Notes: a model not told the origin generated them from the sequence alone. Positions 32,479 through 44,997 are shown, counted from the first letter of the stretch. The stretch is 49,741 nucleotides of DNA from Nemertoderma westbladi (GCA_032718475.1 JAUCBJ010009023.1:1-49741), one strand, 5' to 3'. Numbers and translations are program-made.

Positions 32479-33725
32479 AACGGCAGAATAACTCTAGTAG
32501 TTCAGACACTGAAGAGTTAACGCCCGAGATCGGAGCAAGGATGGCAGAAGCGGTGTACCCCGATCCACTTCTAATTCTTCCTGGGGCCGTACTCACTAGA
32601 GTATTGATCGCTGTGGAGGAACATCAAGCTGATTGGACAAAAAATAAGCGATCGACTAGGGACAGTTATGCGGGATACATGATGGAGGAACTGAGGTCTA
32701 TTGTAGAGACGCAATGGAACTTCCCCGGACCCGGACACCCGTTTAACTTTTTGGAAGCTGCCTGGGAGGACTTATACCGAATGGGGATAGTAAGGGACAC
32801 TCGAGATCCAGCTGTATGGAAGAGGTCAGCAGCAGGATATGTCCAGGGATTCTTCAGCTCTTTGGAGCGATTAGAAGAACACCTATTTCAACAATGTCAA
32901 GGACCTCAAGAGCAGGGAGAGCTGCTTTATCAAGTGCGAGAACGAATCTTACGAATCAGATTAATACTTTCCGCCTTTGAGGAGGCCTCGAAGAGAAGCC
33001 AAGACACGTCGTTGCAAGTGGCCGTAAAGACTTGGTTCCAAAGAGTGAGTGTTAAGGTCCAGGGAACGACACAATGGAAAGTTCAGCTAACTGAGCGCAT
33101 GACCCACGGAGAATCAACAGACGCCACCTTTTCTCATGTGGAAGGCGAAGCGATATCCGAAAAACCTCAGAAGAAGGATGCGAGTGACATCTATCTGTCG
33201 GATTATCAACGATTTATAGGTGACAAAGAACTCAGAAGACGACTAGCTGGACTTCATTCCAATAGTGAGGGAGCCAAATTCGTGTTAGATTCTTTAGATG
33301 CGGAAATATTAGCTGCAGAGCAGGCTAAATTTGATGAAAGCATCCTCATAGCAATGGACCAAGAAGAGCAGATAAAGAAAAGGCAAATAGAAGACCAAAA
33401 GTTAGCAGAAAAAGCGGCAGCGGCAGCGGCAGAATCTGAAAGGAAAGCGGCAGCGGCAGTGGCAGAAGCAGAATGGAAGGCATCTGAAGCGACAACCCAA
33501 CTAGAGTTGGAGAACCTTCAGGCAAAACAAGATTACTTGAATAAACAAAGGGCAGCTACTCAGATGCAACTACTGAGTCGATCTATTCCCAGAAGACAGG
33601 GATTTACCTTCTCTGATGAAGGCGATACAACAGATCCCGAGGGGGTAAAGGTAATAAATCTCATTCTAGCGGACGTAGAAGAGCGCCACACTGGCAGAAG
33701 TTGCCTAATTTGCCTCCTGCGGTGA
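32479..33725 (+). pseudogene. gag: Gag N-terminal and coiled-coil region of right-arm BEL
   Basis: Continues gag after the LINE. It is open from 32479 (ATG 32541 is internal) and homologous to 23905-22620 on the left. It carries the helical domain (PDPLLILPGAVLTRVLIA) and an Ala-rich coiled coil (KAAAAAAESERKAAAAVAEA), shorter than the left-arm version. The two left segments that are out of frame with each other are in one frame here. It loses frame near 33645 through one extra G (GAGGGGGTAAAG) and ends at 33725. Confidence 0.85.
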
Positions 33726-35158
33726 GAAGGCAACTAGCTAGTGTAGACTTAAGTAATCCTGAGCCTACAGACCAAATTATTAGAGTAGAAAGACTCCCTA
33801 CTATAGTAGATGAGCCCGAAATAATTAGGCCTGTCATTGAAGCCACTCCGGTGATAGAGACCCCTGTACTTCCAGAACCTAACTCTAAATTCCATTTGCA
33901 CAGTACTAAAATACCTGTGCCCAGTAGACAAGCCCCGGAATCACACCCAGTCCTGGACGCCGAGCAAGACATAAATGAATTATCTCCCGTCGTCCCTACG
34001 CGTCACCCGGCTACCATGTTGGCGGCTTCAGCGGTTGAGTGGGTGGACGAGGGACGACGGGGGATGAATCAGCTGCTCGGGCAGCTGGAAGACAACCAAA
34101 AACAGTCTTCCCAGCAGGTCCGAGAGTTGGAAGGGACTGTTCAGCTGTTAAAGGGAACAGTAAGAGAGAGTAGGTTAGAGTTGCAAGAAGTACAACAAAG
34201 TATCGCTTTAGAGCGCGATAAATTAGTAAATATACAAATGGGTATACCACCACCCCCTGTAACAATGTGTCAACCCGTTAGGTCTGAAGTATTTCATGCG
34301 CAAGGTGTGGAGCCTACACGCATCTATACTGCTAGTGAAGTAGAAACTCCTATAGTAAACCCTATTAAGGGTAATTATAAGCCCGTTGATAATGATGTCC
34401 CATATAGATCTGGTCATAATCCGAGAAATTTATATACCGATAACTCGATATTAAATAATACGATGGCTCAAGAAAGTTTTACACGTCAAATGGCTAGAAC
34501 CGAAGCCCGTCAAGCGGTAAAGGTGGGAGAGGTCGTCAAGTTCAAGTTCAATGGAGATGAGATGAAATGGTTACCTTTTAATGAATATTATAAAGATAAC
34601 ATACAGAACTCTGTACTATCTAATGGAGAGAAACTTAGATTCCTCATCGAGTGCTTGGAAGGAACCCCCAAGTTAATGGCATTAAAGTTTATTGGACATC
34701 CAGACAGATTAAGACAAGTTTGGGATACACTAAACATCAGGTATGGTAATAGGACTAACATAGCTAGGTATTTGTATGCGAAATTAGTAGCGCCCCGAAA
34801 GTTTCTTAGCAGCGGGATTATAGAGTTTTCCGATGAGATTCAGGAGATCTGTAGACAGTTAGATTGGTTAGGTAAGTCTCAAGAATACCAGAGTTCTATG
34901 GTTGTTGGAGCCATAGCATCTACTTTGCCAAAGGGTGGAGTAGGTACGCGTTGGGACAAAAAGGTTCCCTATATGATGGACCAGCAACAAAGAGACCCTA
35001 CCATGGCTGACCTCATGTCATTCTTAAATGGAGAGGTAAGATTACAGCTCCTAAAGCAGTCCAGGGAGAAGACACCGGAAAGTAAGGTAAGTGAAAAACC
35101 CGTTACTAGGAGAAAGGTGACACCAGTGTGTTATACAGACAATGGCGAAAGCCAAACC
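33701..35158 (+). pseudogene. gag: Gag central and DUF1759-like region of right-arm BEL
   Basis: Continues after the 1-bp shift, from the proline-rich linker through DUF1759-like sequence (KFNGDEMKWLPFNEYYKDN, LRFLIECLEGTPKLMALKF) and into RWDKKVPYMMDQQQRDPTMA. The right arm has no LINE at the position where the left arm does, so this is the better copy of that domain. It is cut at about 35158 by the GC-rich insertion; the codons that follow (YDA-stop) come from the insert. Confidence 0.87.
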
Positions 35159-36462
35159 TCCTATGATGCCTAAAGAGGTGAGGTCTCTATAGGGGTGTTG
35201 TAAACAGGCGGCGGCGGACTCGTGAGGGTCTGGGGGCACGTTAAATCAGAGGTATAGTGCAAGGGAGTAACTGAAGGCCCTCGTGTCTAGCGAACCATGA
35301 ATCAACATGGTGCCGTGATACCGTCTAGTCGGCCTGTTGCCGTACTGCTAGTCCTGTACACAGTAGGGGTGGTGGCTTGGTGTGATCTGTGGTCTATGTG
35401 GTCTATGTGGTGTCTATGTTTGGTATGTATGAGTTGACCAGACTCTTTACTGTCTCCGATAGGTTGCCGAAACGTGCCTTTTCCCAGGGTAGCACTATTG
35501 GAATGGAGGTGTTGCATAGGAATGGGCAGGATTCTGATAATTCTGTTGGTACTACTATTGGAATGGAGGTAGCACCTGGAATATCTGCTGCAAGGAGGGG
35601 GTGGTGTTGTAGTGTGGTCCGAGTAAATGATACTCTGGAATCTGTGGTTTGTGTGTGGACGATCAGTGGCAGTTGGCTCGAGCTTTCTGTTGCTGTGGGT
35701 ACATGGTATACGTGAGTGTGTGTATGGCCACTGCGAGTGAGTGTGGGAAACCTTGCCGGTTGGTTCAGTCGCCGCTGGTTATTAGTAGGACCATATCTTT
35801 ACTGCACCCCAGCATACTTTGTGCACACAAAGTTATTTTGCCCTGACAGCAAAATAAGGTACTCTCGACTCTTTTATCAGTCTATACAATTTTGTCCCCT
35901 CTGATTTTGTCACCGATTTGTCTTTCCCGATTATGTCCTCTGTGTGTGCATGGTATGTTTCCGATTTTGTGTTTACCTTTGTGTACTTGATTTCGTGAGC
36001 ATCTGTTGAGTACACGTGTACAGTGACTGGTAAGTGGTTACTTGTTCCTAGCTTTCGAGCTAGTCAGTATTGTTTGCGGAACTTACTTCCCCTCAATACT
36101 GCCGGCGAGGTGGGTGAAAACGTGTCAAAATTCCATGTTGGGTAGCTCAAGCCCACTTGGGACAAGACTGTCGGTTTGGCTCAAGGGCGACCTTGATGCT
36201 CGATCGCTATCGACTGGTCCACCCGTCGGTTGACTCTCTGAGTTTGCTCAATGTACAGTCAGGCCACAGTAAGTTGACAGTAGCCGACCATCTGGCTACG
36301 CGTGCAACGAGCTGTGCCGGTGTGATCGGGGGATTGAAAATTGAACCCAGGAAGCATCGGGCTACCCGGTCTGATAAAAACATCAGTCGGACTGGCCCCA
36401 AGGGTGGTGGGACAGCGTCCGCCTTGTGGGTGCGCCTCGGGGAGGAGCCCAGAAGGACGCAA
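35159..36462. mobile_element. Unclassified GC-rich 1.3-kb insertion in right-arm gag
   Basis: In the left arm ACCTCCCAGGAGGAGAACAG is continuous; here 1.3 kb separates ACCTCC from GGAGAACAG and a few bases are missing. The insert is clearly more G/C- and GT-rich than its surroundings. It contains GTGGTCTATGTG repeats and a repeated ACTATTGGAATGGAGGT (near 35490 and 35561). I find no RT, transposase, terminal repeat or target duplication. It might be a fragment of a 5' region of another retroelement, but I cannot support that. Confidence 0.6.
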
Positions 36463-37306
36463 GCGGAGAACAGCGGTAAGGACACCGAAAGATCTTATTA
36501 TGTTAATAAAACGAGGAAAGACGTAAGTAAATCTAAGTCTCGAACCAGTGACAGGAGAGAACAGGTAACAACTCCTCCTACGTCTCCTAAGAGAATTCAT
36601 GGAAGAAAGCCCGAAGAAAGAACAAGTGTGCACAACACAACACAGGTTAAAGTAAGTAACATCAAACCCAAATGTGTATTGTGCGACGGGCCATATCGCT
36701 TGAGTGGATGTGATGAATTCTTGAAGAAATCCCTGAAGGATAGACGTGATGTCATGTGGGATAAGAGGTTGTGTTATAATTGCCTCAGACGAGGACATCA
36801 ACGAAGAACCTTTTACTCAGACGCGAAGTGTGCTAAGTGCGGCGCGAAACATCACATCTTGCTGCACACAGAATTTGACAGAACCCGCACGAGTCAGGTA
36901 AGTGAGCCCGAACTACATGTTCAATTCAGTGATGTGAATGACACTGACCACAGTTCGGAGATGGAAGGATTCTACACAGACAAATTCTCCGCGAATATGA
37001 ATCCTGTTACATGATTAACACAGCTGTGTATCGAGCACTTACGTACGAGACTGAAACAGACTGTGAAGATCCACGACTGACTATTCCGGATCGACAGCCA
37101 TCTTGGAAAGCACCAACTTCCTCTGTTGGTATCCGAGAATTCCCTGTGGTGCAACTGAGAGTCCATGGGCTAGGGAAGAGCCTGATAGTAAGCGCCCTCC
37201 TTGACTCCGGCAGCACAGGTACATTCATCGACAAAGAACTAGCCGAAGACATCTTTGCTGGACAACCCAAGTTCCGAACTAAGTTGATTTGCCCACTTTG
37301 CTACTA
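36463..37306 (+). pseudogene. gag-pol: Zinc knuckles and protease of right-arm BEL
   Basis: Resumes the gag-pol frame with NSGKDTERSYYVNKTRKD. Cys/His clusters: CVLCDGPYRLSGC, CYNCLRRGHQRRTF (last Cys of the left-arm knuckle changed to Phe) and CAKCGAKHH. A frame break near 37005 separates this from the protease part, where the active site is intact as ALLDSGSTGTFIDKELA. It ends in a deletion of about 130 bp near 37290 (KLICPLCY-stop). Protease is better preserved here than on the left; the knuckle is worse. Confidence 0.85.
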
Positions 37307-37311
37307 GCCAA

Positions 37312-38839
37312 GTGGAGCCTTACAGCTGGGATGAAGACTATTTTACCCAGCAACATAATATACCTAGATTCAACACAGATTATCCAGGGGTGCAGATCTT
37401 ACTCGGCCAAAATTCGCACGAAGCGCTTGAGACATTAGAAGAACGGCCTGCTCGACCGCAACCACTTCAGACGTATGCGGGAAGAACGAGAGTAGGTTGG
37501 TACTTCACTGGACCTTCCCGTAGAACCGTAATGGAAAGACTCCCTAATGAAAGAATACATCAGGTGAGTGAATGGGAAGAAGAAATCAGTGAGGAAGAAA
37601 CCCCAACTGAGGGAATTCCATACTCCTCAGACAACGACAACATCAACCACTTATATGATGAAGAAAATACCATCGATCTTCTCACTGAAAACCAAACTTG
37701 GTTAAACCAAGTCAACCTATGCCATCTCATCAATCAAAATGGCGGACAATTTACTTATAATGATGAATTAAACGAAGTAATAGATCGATACAATAACAAA
37801 ATCCGCAATGAACACGCCGTACGATTCTTTACTCAAGAAGCCGTAGAGCCTAATTCCTACGACAAAGCCTTGTCTGTCGAGGATGAGAGAGCCAAGCAGA
37901 TTCAGGAAACGACTACACGTTATCTGAAGAATGAAGGTCGCTATGAGATTGGTCTTCCGTTCCAACGGTGAGAACCCAGCTTTGTAAATAACCGACCTTT
38001 AGCGGAAAAGAGAATCGCACAACTACATCGGCGTCTTATGGCCAACGTTCAAGCCAGGGAAATGTATAAAACCCAGCTGAAGAAATTTATTGATAAAGGA
38101 TACACGGAGCGAGTTCCGGAAGAAACACCCATAACGGAGAGAACGTATTATCTAACACATCATTACATTCCCAAGCCCGGTAAACCCAACGAAGTCCGGG
38201 TAGTGTTTGATGGCTCCGCCCTTTACATGGGTCAATCCCTGAACTCAGAACTGTTGCCGGGACCCAACTTACTCCAATCTTTGTTGGGAATATTATTAAG
38301 ACTGCGGCAATATTCTATCGCATTCGCTTCGGACATAGAAGGCATGTTCTTACAAGTCAAGGCGCTGGGATCGAGATCGGGATCGAGACAGCCTACGATT
38401 TCTGTGGTGGCTTGAAGGAGACCTCAACCGAAAACCGGTGGAGTACTGGATGACTATCCAGGCTTTCAGGATCATCTCGAGCCCCTCGAACGCTTGTTCG
38501 GTAGTGCGTACCACTGCCGATGACAACCAAGAAACCTTCTCTAAAGCGGTTATCGACAACATCAAACGGGATATATACATGGACGACAATTTAAAGTCCC
38601 TCCCATCGGTGGAAGAAGCCATTGATGTTGCCAAGGGAACGGTAGAGTGCTTGCAACGCGGTGGATTTCGGCTAACCAAAATCACTAGTAACTCCCGTGA
38701 GTTTCTGGAATCGATCCCGGCAGAAGACGGAGGTGTTAAAGATCTGGACATAATCAAGGACGATCTTCCGGAAACCAAGACACTTGGATTAAAATGGGAC
38801 ACGGAGAGAGATATCTTGTTTTTTCAGTTAAAACAGTGA
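37312..38839 (+). pseudogene. pol: Reverse transcriptase of right-arm BEL
   Basis: Three open pieces (37312-37971, 38038-38415, 38438-38839) together cover the linker and RT, including SDIEGMFLQV and the catalytic IYMDDNLKSL. Breaks: TGA at 37969-37971; a GATCGG expansion near 38370 that shifts frame within the palm; and TGA at 38837 (QLKQ-stop-DNPVRT), where the left arm has a sense codon. The left-arm copies are open throughout, so these are right-arm decay. Confidence 0.9.
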
Positions 38840-41476
38840 GATAATCCAGTTAGAACTAAACGGATTTGTCTAAGTATCCTGAGCACTTATTTCGATCCAT
38901 TGGGATTTATTAGCCCAGTTATATTAGTTGCTCGGGGCTTAGTGCAACAAATGTGGCTCGAAAACCACTCGTGGGATGATCCACTTAAGGGAGAACTACT
39001 AAAGAAGTGGATGAAATGGGAAGATTCTCTACCATCCATCGAGAACTTTAAGATTTCCCTTTCATATTTTGGTCACGTTCTCCCCACGTATTCCTATGAA
39101 CTCCATGTGTTTGGAGATGCCTGCGATATGGGAATAGGTATAGTAGCCTACCTGAGGGTTGAAACTCCGGATGGAATTAAAGTTGCCTTGGTCGCCTCTA
39201 AGGCCCTAATAAACAACAAACTACGAGTTCCTAGAGCGGAGTTAAAGGCGGCTCTATACACTACAGCCATTGGCCGGAATGTAACAGAACAGATCGACTA
39301 TCCACTGGAGAAAACCGTCTATTGGACTGATGCTTTACTCGTTCTGAAGTATATAACAAATGAAGTCTGTCAGTTCAGCATCTTCGTTACCAACAGAGTA
39401 GCCATTATACTCAGTCGCTCTAATGCAGATCAATGGAGACATTGCCCTGGGACGATCAATCCAGCCAACATCGCCTCCAGAGGAGCAACTCCTCAAGAAC
39501 TGATAGATACTCCAGACTGGTTAGGTGGACCCGACTTCCTGAGTAAAGAAGAGGAGGAATGGCCCCCTCATCTCACCACGGCGGAGATTAGACAAGCCAA
39601 GGGAGCGGAGAAAGTCAAACCTAAAACCCGGATGAGTAAATCAAAGTTATTTAAACCTGTGATAGATCTGTCTGTACTACACACCTCCGGGGACGACGCT
39701 GTGGATCTAAACTCACCCATTACGACTAAATCCGTTATAGAAATTAGAGAAAGAGACTGGAAATCTGGAACACCAGATGTCTCGCAAGGACTCTCCCCTC
39801 TCCTACAGAGAGCAATAAATCATTATAGCTCTTGGAATCGGCTTTGCAAGGCCGTCGTGTATCTGAAAAGATGTTTCCATCATCACTATTCCAGGACGAA
39901 GATCGCTAGTGATAACGCTCCAATAATATCCGAAAAAATAATATCGGAAAATATCCATGCTATTAAAGACCTTCCCACTTATAAAGTGTCTGATAGGTTT
40001 CTGACTGAGAAGATCACTTACCAAGAGCATGAAGATACCAATAAGCAGATACTGAGACTCCTGCAATGTTATGAAGATTCCGATAAATATTTCCTGTTGT
40101 TGAGAAATCCACAGATGCGCTTAAGGGATCGTTTCTCTAGCACAATGATAGATGGGTTAATACGTGTCGGAGGGAGATTAACTAATGCTCCATTGTCCTT
40201 TGACACTAAATTTCCCATACTCATTAGAAATATTGAAATACAAATCAAGATGATTGTAGATGTTCACAGTAGGCTTTACCATGCTGGTAGAGAACGAGTT
40301 CTTAGCGAAATTCGAACTCCCTATTATTTCCATAAGCCCCGTAGAGCTCTGAACCAAGTTCTTAGGAACTGTATACCCTGTAGGAAAGCATTTAGTAGGC
40401 CTTTAACACAGAGAGAGGCAGAATTACCTAGGGAACGAGTGAGCTTCTATGAACCACCCTTTACTAATACTGGTGTGGATTCATTTGGCCCTATTGAAGT
40501 ATATCGTGCTAGGACTATAGTCAAGCGATGGTGTGTAATCTTTGTCTGTATGACTTGTAGAGCGATCCATCTAGATATGGTGAACGTTCTATCTACCAAC
40601 AGCTTCATACTGAGTTTACGCCGACAGATCGCTCGTTTTGGGACTAGCAACACTATGAGATCCGACAAAGGAACGAACTTCATTGGCGCCAATAATGAGT
40701 TCAAAGCTTACGTGAAAGATTGGAACCAAAGACAGGTGGACGATCAGCTAAGGGTAACAGCATCTAGCTGGACCTTCAACGCCGCCGACGCCCCTTGGTG
40801 GGGAGGGAGTTGGGAGAGATTAATACGGTGCGTGAAGACCGCATTTCACTTTATAGTGCCGTGCCGCGCGTATCTCACCGACGAACTTTTGCAGACATTA
40901 ATGGAAGAAATCGCCGCCTATCTTAATGAGAGACTGCTTATGCCAGTCTCCTCGAGTCCCGACTCCATAGAAGCGCTAACACCCGGGCATTTCCTACTGA
41001 AGAAACCTGTAGCCATGCTCCCACAATCAGAAATCACGGACGGAGACGAATACTGCCGACAAACTTGGCAACTCATGCAGTTATTATCCCGTCGTTTCGC
41101 TGACCATTTTGAAAAACATTATCTGCCTATGCTACAACTTCGAACCAAGTGGTTTGCGCAGCAAGAAAACGTCAGCGCCGGAGACATGGTCCTTATTGTG
41201 GAATCAGATCTTCCACGTAAGCGGTGGCAGACAGGTCGTATCATCGAGACTCATATATCCGATGATGGTTTAGTGCGATCGGTAGAACTCGTCGTCATGC
41301 GATGTAACCTTAAGAAACCTGGAATTGTATTCGAAACACAACAACTCAATCGCCCAATTGGTCGTTTATGTTTACTGGAAAGAGACAGAGAGCTATCCGG
41401 AAATTATGGAAGGCAAGATACTCTTCCCACAACCACCTTCCTAATCCAACAAACATCTAGGGACTCCCCAACGTAA
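38840..41476 (+). pseudogene. pol: RNase H, integrase and C-terminal domain of right-arm BEL
   Basis: An 858-codon open frame from 38900 (extending back to the TGA at 38837). RNase H: LHVFGDACDMGIG, RVPRAELKAA, YWTDALLVL, PANIASRG (left arm PADIASRG, so a usual Asp is Asn here). Integrase: H2C2 (VHSRLYHAGRE ... CIPCRKAF), catalytic Asp in TGVDSFGP, Asp in RSDKGTNF, Glu in WGGSWERLIR. The DUF5641-like region is GDMVLIVESDLPRKRW. This is the only inner-BEL integrase in the window without an internal stop, but it is cut off from RT by a stop. Confidence 0.93.
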
Positions 41477-41492
41477 CAGCGTCTGGAGTGGG

Positions 41493-41783
41493 TGTGTGAC
41501 TACATTATTTTATATGTTTTTATTATTTTTATATTTATGTATGTATTATTACGTAATTTTATTATTATAATCGTTTTCTTTAATTTTATTTAGTAGAATA
41601 ATATTTTAACGATTATTCAGTAGATTAGTGCAATATATATTCGTGTTTATTACTTAATTACTTAGCATAATATATTTCGTTTAACGGCAAGAAATAATTC
41701 ATTTTCTCTTTCCTTACTGTCCGTATCATACTATAAATACGTGGCTACAGTAAGATGAAATGTCTGTACTTATTAAAAGTACA
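41493..41783 (+). repeat. LTR-D (291 bp), 3' LTR of right-arm BEL
   Basis: Starts TGTGTGACTACATTATTTTA right after polypurine-like GGAGTGGG and ends AAGTACA. It matches LTR-B and LTR-C closely. No second copy precedes gag in this arm. The outward flank (ATACCGGCCCTACTATA) matches the flank of LTR-A on the left. Confidence 0.92.
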
Positions 41784-43191
41784 ATACCGGCCCTACTATA
41801 ATCAAGTATTATTGGTAAGTAGAGTATTAGGAATGCAAAGTTCAGATCCTCGTGTCTCGGCTAAACCAAGCTCTGGGTAGACCTTGGAAACGACTTGCCT
41901 CTTCTCACTGACATTGCTTCTTGCAATATTGCTCTCATGCCGTATATTAAATAATACATATAAGTAGAATGATGTCCATTTAACAGTAGCGTTGAAACGC
42001 AAAATAAATCTGTTAAACCCTTTGACCATCTGAAATTCTAGTCAATTAAGATATCGCGGCACCCACCGATATACTTGAAAGACAAAATTCTAGAATCAGT
42101 GGTTAACGTCCCAGACATGTTCTGGAATAAATCGGTGCCCATCTTAAATATTAAATATTTAATAAATATTTGTAAAATCTGTTAAAACAAATGTTACAAT
42201 AGAGTAAATGCTAACAAATTGACTCTAGAAAATCTATAAATCAAAATCTGTTAAAATTTAGATCCTCTAAAATTCTAGTCGATTAAGATATCGTAGCACT
42301 TACCGATACTCTTAAAAAGACAAAATTTCTAGAATTAAGGATCCTAGTCCCCAGACATGTTCTGGAATAAAATTGTGTCTATTTAATATCAAATAATAAA
42401 ATTTACGGGAATAAATTTAAATACATATCCTCTCATGAATTTGATAAATTGTTATTTTATACAATTTATAACATTCCCAAAATTCCATTAATTAATAGAT
42501 CATGGGAGCGGAGATTCACCCTATTAAGTATATTAGTGTGCGAGAATCTCCAGTGTACAGTCAATAGCCGATAAAATTTATAAAATCATGTATAAGGGGA
42601 AAATTGACAATTAAAGAATTACTATTAAATAGCATCCCAGTTCTGTATGCATGAGAATTACCCTAATTCTACTGCTAGCTTTCCATAATGTCACCATAGC
42701 AACAACCACGCTAGAATTAGAAGCGAGTTAAAAGAACAATAGAAAGCTTGCCCCATTGAATAGCATGCGGAATAAATAGCACCCTCCTAGTATCCAGGGA
42801 TACCTAATAATAACGTGGCATTCTGGAAGGCACTTGACTAACGGACAAATGGCCCGAATGTGTACAAATTGTGACAGGAGTGTGGAATTTGTGTATTTAT
42901 AGGTGACTGTTACTACTAAAGTGTGTTTACAGTAGCGAGTCGCAATTGTGAAAGTAACCCTGCCTCTGTAGCAAGAACCTCAAGTAAATCTAAGCCCTTG
43001 GGACGGACAGTGGAGTGACTCGCGCTGGTTATTGTTGTCGTTGTGTAGCTACTACGTTGGCGAGAGGCACAGCGACGACAGTACATCAGCGCTGAGGATC
43101 TTGCGCTGTCCGGGGGCACTGAGGGGGAGGCAGCGACAACCGCTAGCCTAAATATTATTAATTATAATATCGATAAGCTCATATAGCAGCT
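41784..43191. other. Non-coding spacer between LTR-D and ORF A (right arm)
   Basis: Mirror of 8478-9913, with the same pair of CCAGACATGTTCTGGAAT cores (near 42109 and 42354). Here the first-copy core is itself a short palindrome-like CCAGACATGTTCTGG. The 75- and 67-codon opposite-strand frames are not accepted. It is the likely leader of ORF A. The final 20 bp before the ATG (CATATAGCAGCT) are the same in both arms. Confidence 0.55.
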
Positions 43192-44997
43192 ATGACTGAG
43201 TTAATAGAAGATGATCTTGGTATCAGGGAGCGATATACCCTACCATTGCAAGCATTTGTTGATAGTTTAATAAGCAGCGACGCTAGTCAACATACTACGG
43301 AGGACAATGGCCATTATATCGAACCGCCAATGTCAAACGAACAGCTCACACGTGAATTGGACTATAGAAAATTCACCGCTCGCTATACGCATCGTAATGG
43401 TACGTATATGGACTTCTTAACTACTGGTCATCCTATTGATTTACACGACACGGACGATGTAGACACCGAAAGGGAAATGATCCTATTTAAATATCATACC
43501 CAGCGGAGTCGGAATGATAAACTGAGAATCGAACATGAAAATTCTATTCGAAACCGACTCGAAAGAGAAGACGTTGAACAGCCGGATAAACGTAGTGACT
43601 TCAACAAATATTTGGAATTCTTGAGAGAAACATATCTCAATGTAGCCAGTCAACAAAATCTAGAAACTCGATATCCTCAAGGTATACATCATAACCCTAT
43701 GATAGAACTCAAACGACTCTATTTCACTATGATGTATCTTACCGCCGATCGACCGCTTCCTGTTATACTGGATAGCTTCGAACAGATGGAGGAATATTGT
43801 AAAACTGGAGAAAGATCACCCGCGTTTCCCCTACAAGACGTGCGTCTTTGGTATTATTGCGATGAATGCCCTAGACCCAACCAACAAACGGAAAGACATA
43901 AACATCCGCGGAGATGTTGCGCTAAACACAGTTTTACTCGCTATACTTACGGGAGTTTCAAGCGAAACTTGTTCGACGTATCACCCACACTCGCTCGACT
44001 CAAACAATCCTTATATAAACCTATGATCAGAGTTCCGGAATACTCGGTCAGACCTCCTCATTCCCTGGTGAGACCTCAGACTCTTGATCCTAGTAGTATG
44101 ACGGATCCCCCTGAACTGTATTCATTGTTCAAAGATCTAGTGTTACCTGAACAATTAGTCGGTGGCACTCCGGTTGTGGGCTCCCTAGATATTCACCCAT
44201 CCTACCTAGCCGGATTGGGACGCGGACATCTAATATCACCGTTCAACCCATATAATCGTCCCGGTTTAACCCCGATACAACCTGTCACCGAGGTGGACGA
44301 GAGCGTTGTACGAAACGCATTAGACGCTATTCGACAAAAGATCGGAAAAGGAACCTACGATTGTTTATACAAACGCAAATTGCAACAACAAGTCCAAGCG
44401 GTAAAAGAATTAGCTTTACCTCAGTTCGATCGGGAAATCCAGAAACTCGAAGAAGATATCGAACTTGGACGAACCTACTCTCTGCAAGAGTTTTTGGACG
44501 AACGCTTGCAACGACAAGCGGAGGAAAATCAGCTCGAGGAGAAGCACATCGAAATGGACGAGAGAGAAGAAGCAGCTTTAGCCCAGCCAGAAGCTCAAAT
44601 CCTTATGACTGATCTCTATTCCAAAACCATTATTCATCCTTCGATCGTTCCCAATTTCGGAGACAAACTCTTCGCCACGGTACAAACCCAACCGGTTGAT
44701 ATCAACTTAGGATCTAGAGATCTTATCACTTACGCTCCAATGTTACAACGTCCGCCAATCGAGGCTGCTCGTGTCGACGGTATACTCGTTGAACCTCCGG
44801 ACAATCGAGCGGATCTTGTCCGTCGTATGGTACACAAGGTCAATCTACGCTCTAGACCTTTACCAAACTCATTTTACGGGATCAAAGATCACCCCTATTA
44901 TGTCAATTTAACTCAATATTATATGGTGAAACCGGAAGATCCTACACACAGTTTAGAGTTTCTACCATTGATAAATCCCACGGTGACTTGTTCATAA
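43192..44997 (+). CDS. ORF A, N-terminal 597 residues (right arm), truncated by deletion
   Basis: A 601-codon open frame from ATG 43192 with no internal stop; the left arm has a nonsense codon at residue 441. A possible zinc site is C223-C226-H236-H238-C242/C243-H246 (CDECPRP ... HKHPRRCCAKH). Residues about 400-490 are Glu/Gln/Arg-rich and likely helical or coiled coil (RQAEENQLEEKHIEMDERE). After LPLINP the frame runs into a deletion of about 2 kb relative to the left arm, ending PTVTCS. No known enzyme motif, signal peptide or membrane segment. In this first ~140-codon stretch the two arms differ by roughly a dozen synonymous and fifteen amino-acid-changing sites by eye. Function unknown; a structural role is a guess. 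Confidence 0.72.
   Translation: MTELIEDDLGIRERYTLPLQAFVDSLISSDASQHTTEDNGHYIEPPMSNEQLTRELDYRKFTARYTHRNGTYMDFLTTGHPIDLHDTDDVDTEREMILFKYHTQRSRNDKLRIEHENSIRNRLEREDVEQPDKRSDFNKYLEFLRETYLNVASQQNLETRYPQGIHHNPMIELKRLYFTMMYLTADRPLPVILDSFEQMEEYCKTGERSPAFPLQDVRLWYYCDECPRPNQQTERHKHPRRCCAKHSFTRYTYGSFKRNLFDVSPTLARLKQSLYKPMIRVPEYSVRPPHSLVRPQTLDPSSMTDPPELYSLFKDLVLPEQLVGGTPVVGSLDIHPSYLAGLGRGHLISPFNPYNRPGLTPIQPVTEVDESVVRNALDAIRQKIGKGTYDCLYKRKLQQQVQAVKELALPQFDREIQKLEEDIELGRTYSLQEFLDERLQRQAEENQLEEKHIEMDEREEAALAQPEAQILMTDLYSKTIIHPSIVPNFGDKLFATVQTQPVDINLGSRDLITYAPMLQRPPIEAARVDGILVEPPDNRADLVRRMVHKVNLRSRPLPNSFYGIKDHPYYVNLTQYYMVKPEDPTHSLEFLPLINPTVTCS

Noticed and set aside
36157-36460. Start of a longer protein fused to the zinc knuckles at 36157-37014
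   Set aside because: The first ~100 codons come from the unclassified insertion reading by chance into gag; no left-arm counterpart.
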